A stretch of 40,753 nucleotides of DNA from Candidatus Zhuqueibacterota bacterium. Its GTDB lineage: Bacteria; Zhuqueibacterota; Zhuqueibacteria; Residuimicrobiales; Oceaniaggregativiventaceae. The notes under the pieces are model-generated. The model saw only the letters and a program-made list of their open reading frames with translations, had not been told where the DNA came from and ran no database searches. The position numbers and the translations under genes were made by a program. The stretch spans positions 1 to 40,753 of the forward strand of contig WJMF01000052.1 of assembly GCA_014728085.1 (NCBI GenBank). The letters are read 5' to 3'. The stretch's first letter is position 1. Every line of letters starts with the position of its first letter. Shown one piece after another: positions 7,511 through 16,523 of this stretch.

Positions 7511-8872
7511 TTATTTTTTCTTGGCAACCTGAGCCGCAACCAATATAGGATCCCAAACCGGAGAAATTTCCGGTATATAGCCGAGATCAAGAAAAGCCAG
7601 CTCATCCACGGTATAACGGCCGGCAATCGCGGTAGCCAGGATATTCAATCGCTGACCACTACCCGCCGCGCCCAAAACCTGGGCACCGACAACTCTTTTA
7701 CTGCCTCTTGCGACAATCAGAACGATGGTTACCGTCTGTTTTCCATCTATATACAGCGCCCTGTCATTATGCTGTATCACCGTCGAATCGGTTTCCAGTC
7801 CTGCTCTGTGCGCCGATTCCTCATCAAGGCCGGTAGAGCCGAACTCCAAGTCAAAAACGCGCAAAAGCCGGGTTTGAAGAACACCGGGAAAGCGCTCTCT
7901 GCCACCGGCGGCATTATCTCCGGCGACACGTCCCTGCTTTGAAGCGATGGCGGCAAACGGTGCCCACACCGGCTTGCCGCTGACAAGGTGAATGGATTCA
8001 CAACAATCGCCGGCAGCATAAACGTTCATCCGTCGCGTCTGCTGTGATCGGTTTACCTGAATTGCTCCTGAGGAGCCGACCGGAATATTTGCGACTTTTG
8101 CAAGATCCGCATCGGGTCGTATACCGGTTGCCAGAACCACCAGATCGATCTGTTCGATCCTTTTACCTGTCGTCAGCAAAACACTTTTAATGGCCCCGGC
8201 GGCAAGCTCCAAATCAGCAACGCCGTTACCCGGGCAAGTATGCAGGCCTGTTGCAGAAATCTTTTGCATAATCCGGCTGGAGATATCCGGGTGTAATGCA
8301 GAATAAAAAGAATCTTGCTTTTCCACCAGGGACACGGACAGGCCGCGTTGCTGTAAAGATTCTGCAACTTCCAGGCCGACATAGCCACCACCGACAATCA
8401 GAGCATGTCTGGCAGCCTGTTGTGTGCAGAATTGGCTGATACGGAGAGCATCGCTGAAATTCCGAAGTGTAAAACAATTCTTCGCATCCACCTTAAAGAG
8501 ATCCGGCACAACCGGGGCAGCACCGGTCGCCAGGATTAACTTGTGGTAACGCATCTCAATGTGTTTCTTTTCAGCAACAATCTCAACAGAAAGTGTGCGT
8601 TTAATCAGGTTAATATCAACAACGCGATGTCCGGTGAAAACCTCAAAGCCGCGTTCACGCGAAAGGGTATCGGCATCGGGGCCGGATAAAAGATTCGCTT
8701 CTACCTGTCCGGATACAAGATACCGCAAGCCACAGGAGGCATAGGAAGTATAAAGAGTCTGTTCAACCACGCTAACCTTTGCCCTGGGATGTTTTCTTTT
8801 GGCCCGACCCGCCGCACTGAGACCGGCATCGTTACCGCCAATAACAACAATTTTGAATTCTCGTTCGTACAC
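7511..8872 (-). CDS. FAD-dependent pyridine nucleotide-disulfide oxidoreductase, CoA-disulfide reductase-like
   Basis: This 453-residue flavoprotein has an N-terminal FAD-binding GGNDAG (residues 12-17), a second dinucleotide site GGGYVGLEVAESL for NAD(P)H, the late FAD motif with VYAAGDCCE, and a C-terminal dimerisation domain. YASCGL places a single active-site Cys at residue 47, as in CoA-disulfide reductases and NADH oxidases/peroxidases that use one Cys rather than a CXXC pair. It could reduce CoA disulfide, persulfide or oxygen; sequence alone does not decide. I chose GTG 8872 because the overlapping stop/SD sequence TAGGAG of the preceding gene lies at ideal spacing; a longer reading to 8941 only runs into that gene. 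It is likely cotranscribed with the C69 peptidase gene. Confidence 0.9.
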   Translation of the reverse strand: MYEREFKIVVIGGNDAGLSAAGRAKRKHPRAKVSVVEQTLYTSYASCGLRYLVSGQVEANLLSGPDADTLSRERGFEVFTGHRVVDINLIKRTLSVEIVAEKKHIEMRYHKLILATGAAPVVPDLFKVDAKNCFTLRNFSDALRISQFCTQQAARHALIVGGGYVGLEVAESLQQRGLSVSLVEKQDSFYSALHPDISSRIMQKISATGLHTCPGNGVADLELAAGAIKSVLLTTGKRIEQIDLVVLATGIRPDADLAKVANIPVGSSGAIQVNRSQQTRRMNVYAAGDCCESIHLVSGKPVWAPFAAIASKQGRVAGDNAAGGRERFPGVLQTRLLRVFDLEFGSTGLDEESAHRAGLETDSTVIQHNDRALYIDGKQTVTIVLIVARGSKRVVGAQVLGAAGSGQRLNILATAIAGRYTVDELAFLDLGYIPEISPVWDPILVAAQVAKKK

Positions 8873-8879
8873 CGGTCTC

Positions 8880-10475
8880 CTAAAATTTCTCGTCGTATTT
8901 TGTCCACAAATAATCACCCAACTCCCACGCACGGTCGACAACGCGGTTTCCCTGGTTGGTACTGTAATGCGTTAAATAGTCGACAACAGCATCGCGATCT
9001 TTTGTGAGTATCAGCAATGCCTCGGATTCGATCTGTTCCTGATTTTCAAACAATTCCGTTTGAATGGGTTCCCATACCGCGTTTACATCGTGACGCATAT
9101 CCCCCCAACGCTGAGCCGCCAGGGTTCCCAGACGATTAAACGCCCACCACGCACTGCCTCGATTGAATCCCTGAACCCTGCCCGGTGTTTGATAGGATGC
9201 GGGCAGATCATTAATACAATTGTATAGAGGAACATAAATAGAAGTCGCGACATTATCCCAGGCCAGCCAAACTACCCCGCCCACAGGATGAGGAAGCCAT
9301 TGCCGGGATTGTATGATCGTCGCATACATGGTATACCAGCGGGCAATGGTGCGCTCACCCCGCCAGCCCCAGCCTCCGTTGATATCAAAAACTTTGTTCA
9401 TATCATACGGCATAAACGGATTGGCCAGCGGAGAAATGATCGTTCGGCCACTATCATTCGTGACCGTTATATTCTTCACCATATTATAATCCGTATCTTC
9501 ATAATAATCCTGAAATATGTCAACCATCTTTTCCAGAGTAACCAGGGTATCCGGTTTTACCGAGAAGGGATAATTTTCAGCGTAAGCATCGAGATTCAGA
9601 GACGGTGCGCACAGATCAAAGACCCGCCATTCCCGTCGTCGCGACGCCAGAGAAGTCCTGCTTTGTGGAGCATAAGCGTAACAAAATTCAAAAGGACCCT
9701 CCTTCGGATTCCACCAGCCGCTGTCCTGAGCTACGGAATAAATATTTTCCGAGGCCATAAATTGATCCGGTTTGCTCAAATCGATTCGGCGAATACGGCT
9801 GGCATTGGCATTTACCGATATATGACCATCAGGAACGCGCTGTGCCACCCAAATTGAACCGCGATTGCCCTTGCCCGGACCAACGATTTCGAGATGCCAA
9901 ACCTCTTGCGGATCTGATATGGTCAGACACTCGCCGCCGTCGATATATCCATATTTTCTGGTCAGCTCACCGGCGAGTTGAATGGCCTCGCGGGCGCCGG
10001 CACAGCGTTCGAGCATTAATCGCACCAGAGCCTGACAATCGATCAAACCCTGTTTTGACCGCAAAGAAGAACGCCCGCCGAATGTCGATTCACCTACAGC
10101 GACCTGTTGATCGTTCATACAGGGATATGGCGTGTTGATATAGCCGTATGTATGGGAAACCTGGGGAATTTCGCCGGTAGGCGTAAATTTGTAGCTCGGC
10201 ATGGCTGTTGAATCGTTGCCGCTTCTGCGTTTTAAAAGAACCTTTTCAGCTTCATCATGCGTTTTTGCCGGAACGAGATCAAACCATGCCCGGGTCCGAT
10301 GACTGTCACAGGTGTGTGAATTCATCACCGATCCATCAATGGTTGCCAGCTTTCCGACGGTTACTGTCGTACAGCCATCCGGATATTGGCCTTCCCAGTC
10401 ATCCTTCCCGGTCTGGCTGCTGACCGCCTGCAGGGAGAAAAAAAGAGAGATAAAAATGATGTTTTGAATTTTCAT
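8880..10475 (-). CDS. C69-family dipeptidase, secreted
   Basis: This 531-residue protein starts with a Sec-type signal peptide (MKIQNIIFISLFFSLQAVSS). The mature N-terminal segment contains DGCTTVTVG with Cys35, the expected N-terminal nucleophile of peptidase family C69 (PepD, Ntn-hydrolase fold), followed by a conserved TIDGSVMNSHTCD block. Members are dipeptidases activated by exposing the Cys; the signal peptide implies action in the envelope or outside. The gene has its own promoter about 90 nt upstream, and its stop codon TAG is part of the SD of the flavoprotein gene, so the two are coupled. Length is normal for the family. Confidence 0.9.
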   Translation of the reverse strand: MKIQNIIFISLFFSLQAVSSQTGKDDWEGQYPDGCTTVTVGKLATIDGSVMNSHTCDSHRTRAWFDLVPAKTHDEAEKVLLKRRSGNDSTAMPSYKFTPTGEIPQVSHTYGYINTPYPCMNDQQVAVGESTFGGRSSLRSKQGLIDCQALVRLMLERCAGAREAIQLAGELTRKYGYIDGGECLTISDPQEVWHLEIVGPGKGNRGSIWVAQRVPDGHISVNANASRIRRIDLSKPDQFMASENIYSVAQDSGWWNPKEGPFEFCYAYAPQSRTSLASRRREWRVFDLCAPSLNLDAYAENYPFSVKPDTLVTLEKMVDIFQDYYEDTDYNMVKNITVTNDSGRTIISPLANPFMPYDMNKVFDINGGWGWRGERTIARWYTMYATIIQSRQWLPHPVGGVVWLAWDNVATSIYVPLYNCINDLPASYQTPGRVQGFNRGSAWWAFNRLGTLAAQRWGDMRHDVNAVWEPIQTELFENQEQIESEALLILTKDRDAVVDYLTHYSTNQGNRVVDRAWELGDYLWTKYDEKF

Positions 10476-10806
10476 AACAACGCTGTTTCCTGTTTTTAGT
10501 ATTCATTCCTGTGTTTAAAGAAATTAATCTGCCGATGAGTACATCATTTATCAAATATCTTTTTATAATAGTGAATTCAAAACAAAGTATCAACCCATTT
10601 CAACCCTCTAGACGGTTGTACCGGCTCTTGTGCGTTATGCGGTCGTAAATCGTCGATAAATAAAGCATTCATCCAATAGATAGCGGGATTACCATGTTTA
10701 GGCGATTATTGTATCGACGTGATGTTTTCAAAAGTCATCGATGCGGCTTTGCGGTTCTTCCCGACTAAAATAAATTGTTTCCGACCGGATAACAGAAGAA
10801 AAAATA
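10476..10806. other. Intergenic region before the C69 peptidase gene
   Basis: This gap of about 330 bp is between two co-directional genes. It contains the C69 promoter at 10565-10593. In the rest (10594-10806) I saw no convincing ORF, RNA gene or strong terminator. Confidence 0.5.
10565..10593 (-). promoter_or_regulatory. Sigma-70-like promoter of the C69 peptidase gene
   Basis: On the minus strand, TTGATA (10588-10593) is followed after exactly 17 bp by TATTAT (10565-10570). Transcription would start near 10558, leaving about 80 nt of leader. Confidence 0.6.
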
Positions 10807-11619
10807 TCAGAATTTTTCAAGATCAGAGCCACAATATTTGCAATATGTTGCATCCCGGTCATGGCCTTCAGCGCCACAGGAGGGGCAGGACTGGGTGGTG
10901 ATCTTTTTGCGGGACTGGTTGGCCATTTCAACAGTTACAATCCCGGTCGGTACCGCGATAATACCATACCCCATAATCATAATGAGCGCCGCGAGCAATT
11001 GACCGATTCCGGTTTGCGGAGAAAGATCGCCATAGCCTACTGTTGTCAGTGTGACCACTGCCCAATAAATACTTACGGGTATGCTTGTAAAACCGTGTTC
11101 TTCCCCCTCGATGACGTACATGAGCGAACCGAAAATAATAATCAGCATAAAAACAGTAAAAAGAAAGACGGTAATTTTACGGCGGCTGGCCCGCAGCGCA
11201 TCCATGATAAGATTTGCCTGGCCGAGATATTGTACCAGTTTGAAAACCCGAAAAATGCGCAATAATCTTAAAATACGAATGACCAGAAAAACTCGCGAAC
11301 CCGGCAAGAGAGTATCGAAATAGGTGGGCAGGATGGCCAAAAGATCAACAATCCCGTAAAAGCTGGTTATATATTTCCGCGAACGACCGATTGTGAATAT
11401 CCGCAGCAGATATTCAATCGTAAACAGGATGGTAAAAAGCCATTCTATCGCATAAAGAATGTGACCGTAGGGATCACGTATCGATTTGATGCTTTCCAGC
11501 ATAACAGCGGTAACACTGATGAGGATGCTGATGATAAGAAGGATATCAAACACTTTCCCCGCCCTGGTATCAGCCTCAAAAATAATTTCATGCAAACGCT
11601 TTTTATTCAACAGAGACAA
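10807..11619 (-). CDS. Voltage-gated-type potassium channel with C-terminal zinc ribbon
   Basis: This six-helix ion channel has 270 residues from the chosen start. The S4-like helix carries regularly spaced arginines (VIRILRLLRIFRVFK), and the pore loop has the K+ selectivity filter TVGYGD within TLTTVGYGDLSPQTG. The C-terminus after S6 ends in a CPSCG...CKYCG zinc ribbon, probably cytoplasmic. The channel would pass K+ in response to membrane voltage; the ribbon may mediate assembly or sensing. I prefer TTG 11619, which has AGGGAG about 10 nt upstream, over the first possible start at 11685, whose extra 22 residues (including FCWRCD) look unlike a channel N-terminus. The family call is firm; the start is less so. 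Confidence 0.9.
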   Translation of the reverse strand: MSLLNKKRLHEIIFEADTRAGKVFDILLIISILISVTAVMLESIKSIRDPYGHILYAIEWLFTILFTIEYLLRIFTIGRSRKYITSFYGIVDLLAILPTYFDTLLPGSRVFLVIRILRLLRIFRVFKLVQYLGQANLIMDALRASRRKITVFLFTVFMLIIIFGSLMYVIEGEEHGFTSIPVSIYWAVVTLTTVGYGDLSPQTGIGQLLAALIMIMGYGIIAVPTGIVTVEMANQSRKKITTQSCPSCGAEGHDRDATYCKYCGSDLEKF

Positions 11620-11752
11620 AACGCTTTCACTCCCTGGGATGGTATCGCACCGCCAACAGAACCTGTTTTTTAATACGCTGTTCACTCGGCCGGTTTTGCG
11701 TTTCGGCCAGAAGAGGAAACAGTTGATGTAAAATCATCATCTAAAATAAAAA

Positions 11753-12616
11753 TTATTTGACCGGATTGGGGTATGATACGTTCCGATTCGTCCTGGCATC
11801 CAGCCATTCTTTGATAATCTCTATGACTGTAACATAGTGAACATCGTTATGTAACTCGTGATGACACTGTGGATGAATAAAAAGGGTTTTATCCTCAGAA
11901 CTGATCCGTTCAAAAATATACTCGCTGCCGTGCGGATCATTTATGGTATCCCTGGCACCATGCAGGATCAGTGTGGGTATATTGATGCAGTCGAGATGTT
12001 TTTTAATGTTTTCGATAATTCGCAGAGATTCCATTCCCCAGCGTACGGTCACCCTTCCATGGACCAGCGGATCGTTTTGATAACTTTCCAGAACATTTTG
12101 ATCTCCGGAGAGGGCGGAGATATCAATACCGAGGGGAAGCGAATAGCGCGGCATCAAGCCGGACAAAACTCTCGCAACCAGGATCAAAAAGGGATTGGCC
12201 ACCCCGGTCGGCTCAATGGCAGCTCCACTGACAATCAAACCGGAGAAGACTTTTGGGTTCCTGATGATTCTGTCGAGCACGATCAGCGATCCCATGCTGT
12301 GGCCGAACAGATATAGCGGACAACCGGATTGTTTCTCTCTGACAAACTCGACAAACGTGGCCAGATCGGCGCGATATTGATCCCATGAGCTGATATGCCC
12401 CCGCTGTCCGGACGATCTGCCATGCCCGCGTAAATCAAATGTATAAACCGAATATCCCTGTGGAACGAGTATATCAACAACATTTTGATAACGTTGGCTA
12501 TGCTCCCCGATGCCATGGATAATAACAAGTGCGGCTTTGGCATTCTCGGAATGCCAATATCGATAAAATAACTTTGCATCATCGGCGCCACAAAACCGCC
12601 CGGTTTTTTCATCCAT
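11753..12616 (-). CDS. Alpha/beta hydrolase, monoacylglycerol lipase-like
   Basis: This 287-residue serine hydrolase is of the Hydrolase_4/lysophospholipase type. It shows the oxyanion region HGIGEHSQRY, the DLRGHGRSSG strand, the nucleophile elbow GHSMGS with Ser107, the acid in GARDTIND and the catalytic His in the PQCHHELHND segment. Relatives hydrolyse monoacylglycerols or lysophospholipids; the substrate here is unproven. No signal peptide is visible, so it is likely cytoplasmic. ATG 12616 is chosen because AGGAAAAGAG precedes it at about 5 nt, better than the ATG eight codons upstream. It lies in a minus-strand gene run between the THUMP methyltransferase and the potassium channel. Confidence 0.9.
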   Translation of the reverse strand: MDEKTGRFCGADDAKLFYRYWHSENAKAALVIIHGIGEHSQRYQNVVDILVPQGYSVYTFDLRGHGRSSGQRGHISSWDQYRADLATFVEFVREKQSGCPLYLFGHSMGSLIVLDRIIRNPKVFSGLIVSGAAIEPTGVANPFLILVARVLSGLMPRYSLPLGIDISALSGDQNVLESYQNDPLVHGRVTVRWGMESLRIIENIKKHLDCINIPTLILHGARDTINDPHGSEYIFERISSEDKTLFIHPQCHHELHNDVHYVTVIEIIKEWLDARTNRNVSYPNPVK

Positions 12617-12772
12617 CGTTTCTCTTTTCCTGATTTTCAAGTTCTTTTATTTTTCTTTCCTCCCGCTCGGCACCGAAAAATTTATCCAAGTTACACAAAA
12701 TCATCCTATAAAGCAACACCTTGATGGAAAATCCCCTGGCCTGCAGTCGACGATTTTAAAAATAGCGCCTTA

Positions 12773-13918
12773 TCAATAAATCTCAAACTTTGCCAGACGA
12801 CCATCGAGAGCGCCATTTACCAAAGGCTTTTTCCATGTCGGCTTGAGACCGATCCCGGGAAGCAGAGAACGATCTCCAAAATAGATAAAAGCGCGGCATC
12901 CCTTACAGCGTTGTTTTAGATAATCGCCGAAACGCTTGTACAGGTGAACGGTATTTGATGTATTTCCCATTCTCAAACCATAGGGAGGATTGCATACAAT
13001 GGTGGTATTTTTACCAAGAGTTATCTCTTCAAAGTCGGCGGCTTGAATTCCAATCCGCTCACCACCGGGCAAAATCGAGAGGTTTTGACGGCCGGCCTTT
13101 ACCGCTTCGGTTGAGTGATCACTTCCGGAAATCAATCCCTGCGGGCAGATTTTTTGTTGTCTTTCCGCTTCTTTCCTTATTTTTCCCCAGAGTGACGGAT
13201 CAAAATCGGGCAAATATTCAAAACCAAACTGTTTTCTGAAAAACGCGGCAGGTGTCTGACTACAAATCATCAATGCTTCCGCCAGCAGCGTTCCGGATCC
13301 GCACATGGGATCATATAAGGGCACGTCTCCCTTCCATTCACTCAGTAATAATATCGCTGCGGCCAGGGTCTCCTGCATGGGTGCCTCAACACTTTTGACG
13401 CGATATCCCCTCCGGTGCAGAGAACCACCGGAGGTATCGAGACTGATCGTAGCGCGATTGTTAATGATATACAGATTAATCCAGACATCGGGGGTGTGAC
13501 GCTCCACATTCGGCCGTTTACCGGTTTGCCGGCGAAACGTATCTGCAATTGCATCTTTTAATTTTTGCGCAGCATACTTTGAATGACGAATATGGCTATG
13601 GGAAACGGAAGCAAAAACGGCAAAAGTGTTTTGCAGGGTGAACAGTGCCGGCCAGGGAATCTTGCTCGCCTGTTTGTATAGATATTTTGTACTGTGGCAT
13701 TTAAAAATAAACAAAGGCGCCAAAACACGATTGATCAGGCGAGACTGGTAATTGATCCGATAGAGCGCGGCTTTACCGGCATTGAAGTAAAGGCCGCGAT
13801 AAGCGGGTGAAGGATCCTCAGCGCCCAGGCGGCACAGTTCATCGGCAGCCATTTCTTCCATGCCACCGGCGACCTGGGCAAAATAACGTTCACTATGTTG
13901 GTATATAAACTCGTCCAT
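12773..13918 (-). CDS. THUMP-domain class I RNA methyltransferase (RlmL/YpsC-like)
   Basis: This 381-residue protein has an N-terminal ferredoxin-like/THUMP RNA-binding region (residues about 5-155). A Rossmann methyltransferase follows with DPMCGSGTLLAEAL (SAM binding) and the catalytic NPPYGLRMG motif of N6-adenine/N2-guanine methylases. The architecture matches the RlmL N-terminal half and YpsC-type proteins that modify a guanine in 23S rRNA, so an rRNA m2G methyltransferase is the likeliest role. ATG 13918 is favoured over TTG 13924; neither has a strong SD, and the gene follows the SUI1 gene by about 30 bp, so coupling may help initiation. Confidence 0.88.
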   Translation of the reverse strand: MDEFIYQHSERYFAQVAGGMEEMAADELCRLGAEDPSPAYRGLYFNAGKAALYRINYQSRLINRVLAPLFIFKCHSTKYLYKQASKIPWPALFTLQNTFAVFASVSHSHIRHSKYAAQKLKDAIADTFRRQTGKRPNVERHTPDVWINLYIINNRATISLDTSGGSLHRRGYRVKSVEAPMQETLAAAILLLSEWKGDVPLYDPMCGSGTLLAEALMICSQTPAAFFRKQFGFEYLPDFDPSLWGKIRKEAERQQKICPQGLISGSDHSTEAVKAGRQNLSILPGGERIGIQAADFEEITLGKNTTIVCNPPYGLRMGNTSNTVHLYKRFGDYLKQRCKGCRAFIYFGDRSLLPGIGLKPTWKKPLVNGALDGRLAKFEIY

Positions 13919-13947
13919 CTGCAAAATCTATTCAATCACAACTGCAC

Positions 13948-14313
13948 TCAGCCGCCGGCCAATTTAACCGTATAGCCCTTTTCTTCAAGAACCTTTTTCA
14001 GGGTCTGACGATGATCTCCCTGGATAACAACCACCCCGGCTTTTACCGAACCACCGGTTCCGCAGCGTTTTTTTATTTCACCAGCGAGTTCGAGCAAAAC
14101 CTGTGGATTATGAGGTATTCCATAGACGGTGGTGACGGTTTTTCCACGGCGGCCCTTTACTTCCCGCCGTAAACGAACGATACCATCAGCATTATCCGGC
14201 TTTGAACTGCCCTGGCCGCATTTACATTGTGATGCCGGTTTACCGCAATTCGGGCAAAGTCGTCCTTTTGCCGTCGAATAAACGGGATTCGAATTTTTAC
14301 TTTTTTTACTCAT
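13948..14313 (-). CDS. SUI1/eIF1-like translation factor (YciH family) with N-terminal zinc knuckle
   Basis: This small basic protein of 121 residues has a C-terminal SUI1 domain, recognisable from the block VYGIPHNPQ, the KRCGTGGSVK loop and the terminal VIQGDHRQTLKKVLEEKGY. Before it lie LCPNCG and CKCG, a four-Cys knuckle likely to bind zinc. Bacterial YciH proteins bind the small ribosomal subunit and influence initiation fidelity; they are not universal in bacteria. ATG 14313 is used; an in-frame TTG lies seven codons upstream, and neither has a good SD. Its neighbour 30 bp downstream is an RNA methyltransferase, a translation-related pairing. Confidence 0.9.
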   Translation of the reverse strand: MSKKSKNSNPVYSTAKGRLCPNCGKPASQCKCGQGSSKPDNADGIVRLRREVKGRRGKTVTTVYGIPHNPQVLLELAGEIKKRCGTGGSVKAGVVVIQGDHRQTLKKVLEEKGYTVKLAGG

Positions 14314-14422
14314 CCCGGGGGATATGATTTTCAAATTCTCAAGTCAAAAACAAAAAATAAAGCGATCTTTTTCACTCCGGCAGGTAACCGAAAAGAAGAA
14401 TTCTTTATGAACCGAATAAACC

Positions 14423-16471
14423 CTAGTTCTCATTCTCTCCGATATTGGCCATCATGATCAATTTTTTAATGGAATCGAGCACGACCAATTCCACCTGACC
14501 GCGCGGTTCCCTGGCCGTTTCCAGGGCTTTTGCTGCATGCTGATACCAGGAAGGCGAAAGAGTCACGTTTGCTTCCCAGGCATCGAGTGATTCCAGGGCA
14601 AAGCGGGATACCAGAGAAAGATCGTAAGACAGAGACTCGATTTCCTCGAGCACCGGAGCTTTGCGAATAATTTGAAACAGATAGGAATGATTACCATACC
14701 ACAGCTCAAGCCAGTAGCGCATTTCATCGATTAAATTTAGATCCTGTTCGCGGATAAAGCGATCCACCAGCCGGCTGAACCGCCGGCCTACTCTTGAATC
14801 CGGTTGTGCCGCGTCAACAACGCGAGTCAGGGGTGAATATGAGTAATAACGGACGCCCTGATGATGGCGGGTATATCCCTTGACCGGTTCCACTGCATCG
14901 ACAAAAATCCGCAGCGTAGAGACATCATATTGCTGCGCCAGGCGTCTCAGCAACATATTTATATTCTTGATATGCGTCAACCCCAGCTCTTCGAGATGTA
15001 TGCTGACGGATTCCAGGCGCCGGTACATGTCATCGACACCGTCGATATTACGGGGTGACCACAGGCGTTCAGCAATGGCAGCCGTTCGCGGCCAGATGCG
15101 AGAATCTATGGTTCCTTCTGTAATCATCTCAGCCCACATCGTCGCCTCGCCACCCAGAATATTTTTTTTCTCGTCATCCGAAAGCTCTGTATCTTCAGGC
15201 AGGGGATCGTTGAGATAGTGCTTTTCTGCCGAATGAATCAGATCAATATAGTATCCATTCGATAAAATCGATTGATATCCCTGTTTCGCCGCTTCAACGA
15301 GAGCCTTTTTCCCTCTCCAGGAATGAATGACAATACTTTTGGGCAATTCGGGTTGAAAAATTTCATCCCAACCGACCATTTTCTTTCCGTATTTGCTCAA
15401 AAGAGCCAGAACGCGCTGATTAAAATAGCTTTGCAGGTCGTGTTGATCGGAAAAATTGTTTGCCCGCATAAATTCCTGTATATCCTCACTGGCCGACCAG
15501 TGTTTACCATTGTTTTCATCACCTCCGATATGGAGATATTCATCCGGGAACAATGCTGTCATCTCTTTAAAAAAAGCATCGAGAAACTCGTATGTCTTTT
15601 CCCGAGTCGGATCCATCACCGGATCCTGAATTCCCCAGGTACGCTCGATGGAATAGGGTCCCGGAGCGCTGGCGAGTTCGGGATAGCCGACAAACCAGCT
15701 TGTGGTATGACCCGGCATATCGAATTCAGGCATCACCCGTATGCCGCGCTGGTCCGCATAGGCAATAATATCTTTTATCTGTGCATGAGTAAAGTAAAAA
15801 CCATCAGAACCCAGCTGATGTAATTTGGGAAAGGTTTTACTCTCAATACGAAATCCCTGGTCTTCAGTCAAATGCAGATGCAACACATTGAGTTTGACAG
15901 CGGCCATGGCGTCGATATTTCGCTTGATAACCCCGACCGGCATAAAATGGCGACACACATCTATGAGCAGTCCTCGCCAGGGAAACCGCGGCTGGTCCTT
16001 GATTGCAACCGCCGGGAAAAAATAACCGATTTCATCTGTATGCAAAAGTTGCAAAAGTGTTTCCAGCCCGCGAATAGCCCCGATATCGCATTCGGCATCG
16101 AGCCTGATTTCTGTGGCAGTAATTCGAAGCGAATACGATTCATCTTCATGCAGCCGGACCTCGCCCGGCCTGTTACATTTAATGATTAACGAGGTACCCT
16201 CTTCAGGCCTGTCTGCCGAAATAACATCCTGTTTAAAAAAGAGACCGGTACGTCCATCGAGACGACGCAACATTCGGGTTGCTTCCCGGTAGAGCCTCTT
16301 ATCCGCCTCTCCCATCACAGATATGGTAAAGGTGGTATCTACACGGAATTTTCCTTCACTCACGACTAATTCTGCCGGTACCGGCATTACATTAAGATTT
16401 TTATCCATTTGACCATATAAAAATGATACACTTGAAATTAGAAAAAAAACTGGAAAAAATCGTTTCATCAT
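14423..16471 (-). CDS. GH20 beta-N-acetylhexosaminidase, secreted
   Basis: This 682-residue enzyme begins with a signal peptide (residues 1-20, FLYGQ cleavage region). Residues about 25-160 form the GH20b accessory domain, followed by the catalytic TIM barrel. GGDEN at 316-320 carries the Asp318-Glu319 catalytic pair of substrate-assisted hydrolysis, and MVGWDEIF and DMPGHT are family landmarks. A C-terminal helical extension of about 150 residues follows the barrel. It removes terminal GlcNAc/GalNAc from glycans in the periplasm or outside. The start ATG has GAGG about 8 nt upstream. It sits downstream of the FAH-family gene in the same direction, 52 bp apart. Confidence 0.93.
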   Translation of the reverse strand: MMKRFFPVFFLISSVSFLYGQMDKNLNVMPVPAELVVSEGKFRVDTTFTISVMGEADKRLYREATRMLRRLDGRTGLFFKQDVISADRPEEGTSLIIKCNRPGEVRLHEDESYSLRITATEIRLDAECDIGAIRGLETLLQLLHTDEIGYFFPAVAIKDQPRFPWRGLLIDVCRHFMPVGVIKRNIDAMAAVKLNVLHLHLTEDQGFRIESKTFPKLHQLGSDGFYFTHAQIKDIIAYADQRGIRVMPEFDMPGHTTSWFVGYPELASAPGPYSIERTWGIQDPVMDPTREKTYEFLDAFFKEMTALFPDEYLHIGGDENNGKHWSASEDIQEFMRANNFSDQHDLQSYFNQRVLALLSKYGKKMVGWDEIFQPELPKSIVIHSWRGKKALVEAAKQGYQSILSNGYYIDLIHSAEKHYLNDPLPEDTELSDDEKKNILGGEATMWAEMITEGTIDSRIWPRTAAIAERLWSPRNIDGVDDMYRRLESVSIHLEELGLTHIKNINMLLRRLAQQYDVSTLRIFVDAVEPVKGYTRHHQGVRYYSYSPLTRVVDAAQPDSRVGRRFSRLVDRFIREQDLNLIDEMRYWLELWYGNHSYLFQIIRKAPVLEEIESLSYDLSLVSRFALESLDAWEANVTLSPSWYQHAAKALETAREPRGQVELVVLDSIKKLIMMANIGENEN

Positions 16472-16523
16472 TATAATTACCTCGTAGAAAATATAGATTT
16501 ATTTTTCAAATACGAAACAAAAC

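Noticed and set aside
8873-8941. 23-residue extension of the flavoprotein
   Set aside because: It overlaps the C69 peptidase gene's end. GTG 8872 has an ideal SD and begins just before the FAD-binding strand.
11620-11752. GGCCG/CGGCC hairpin as a terminator of the channel-hydrolase junction
   Set aside because: Only a 5-bp stem with an 11-nt loop and no following U tract; likely chance.
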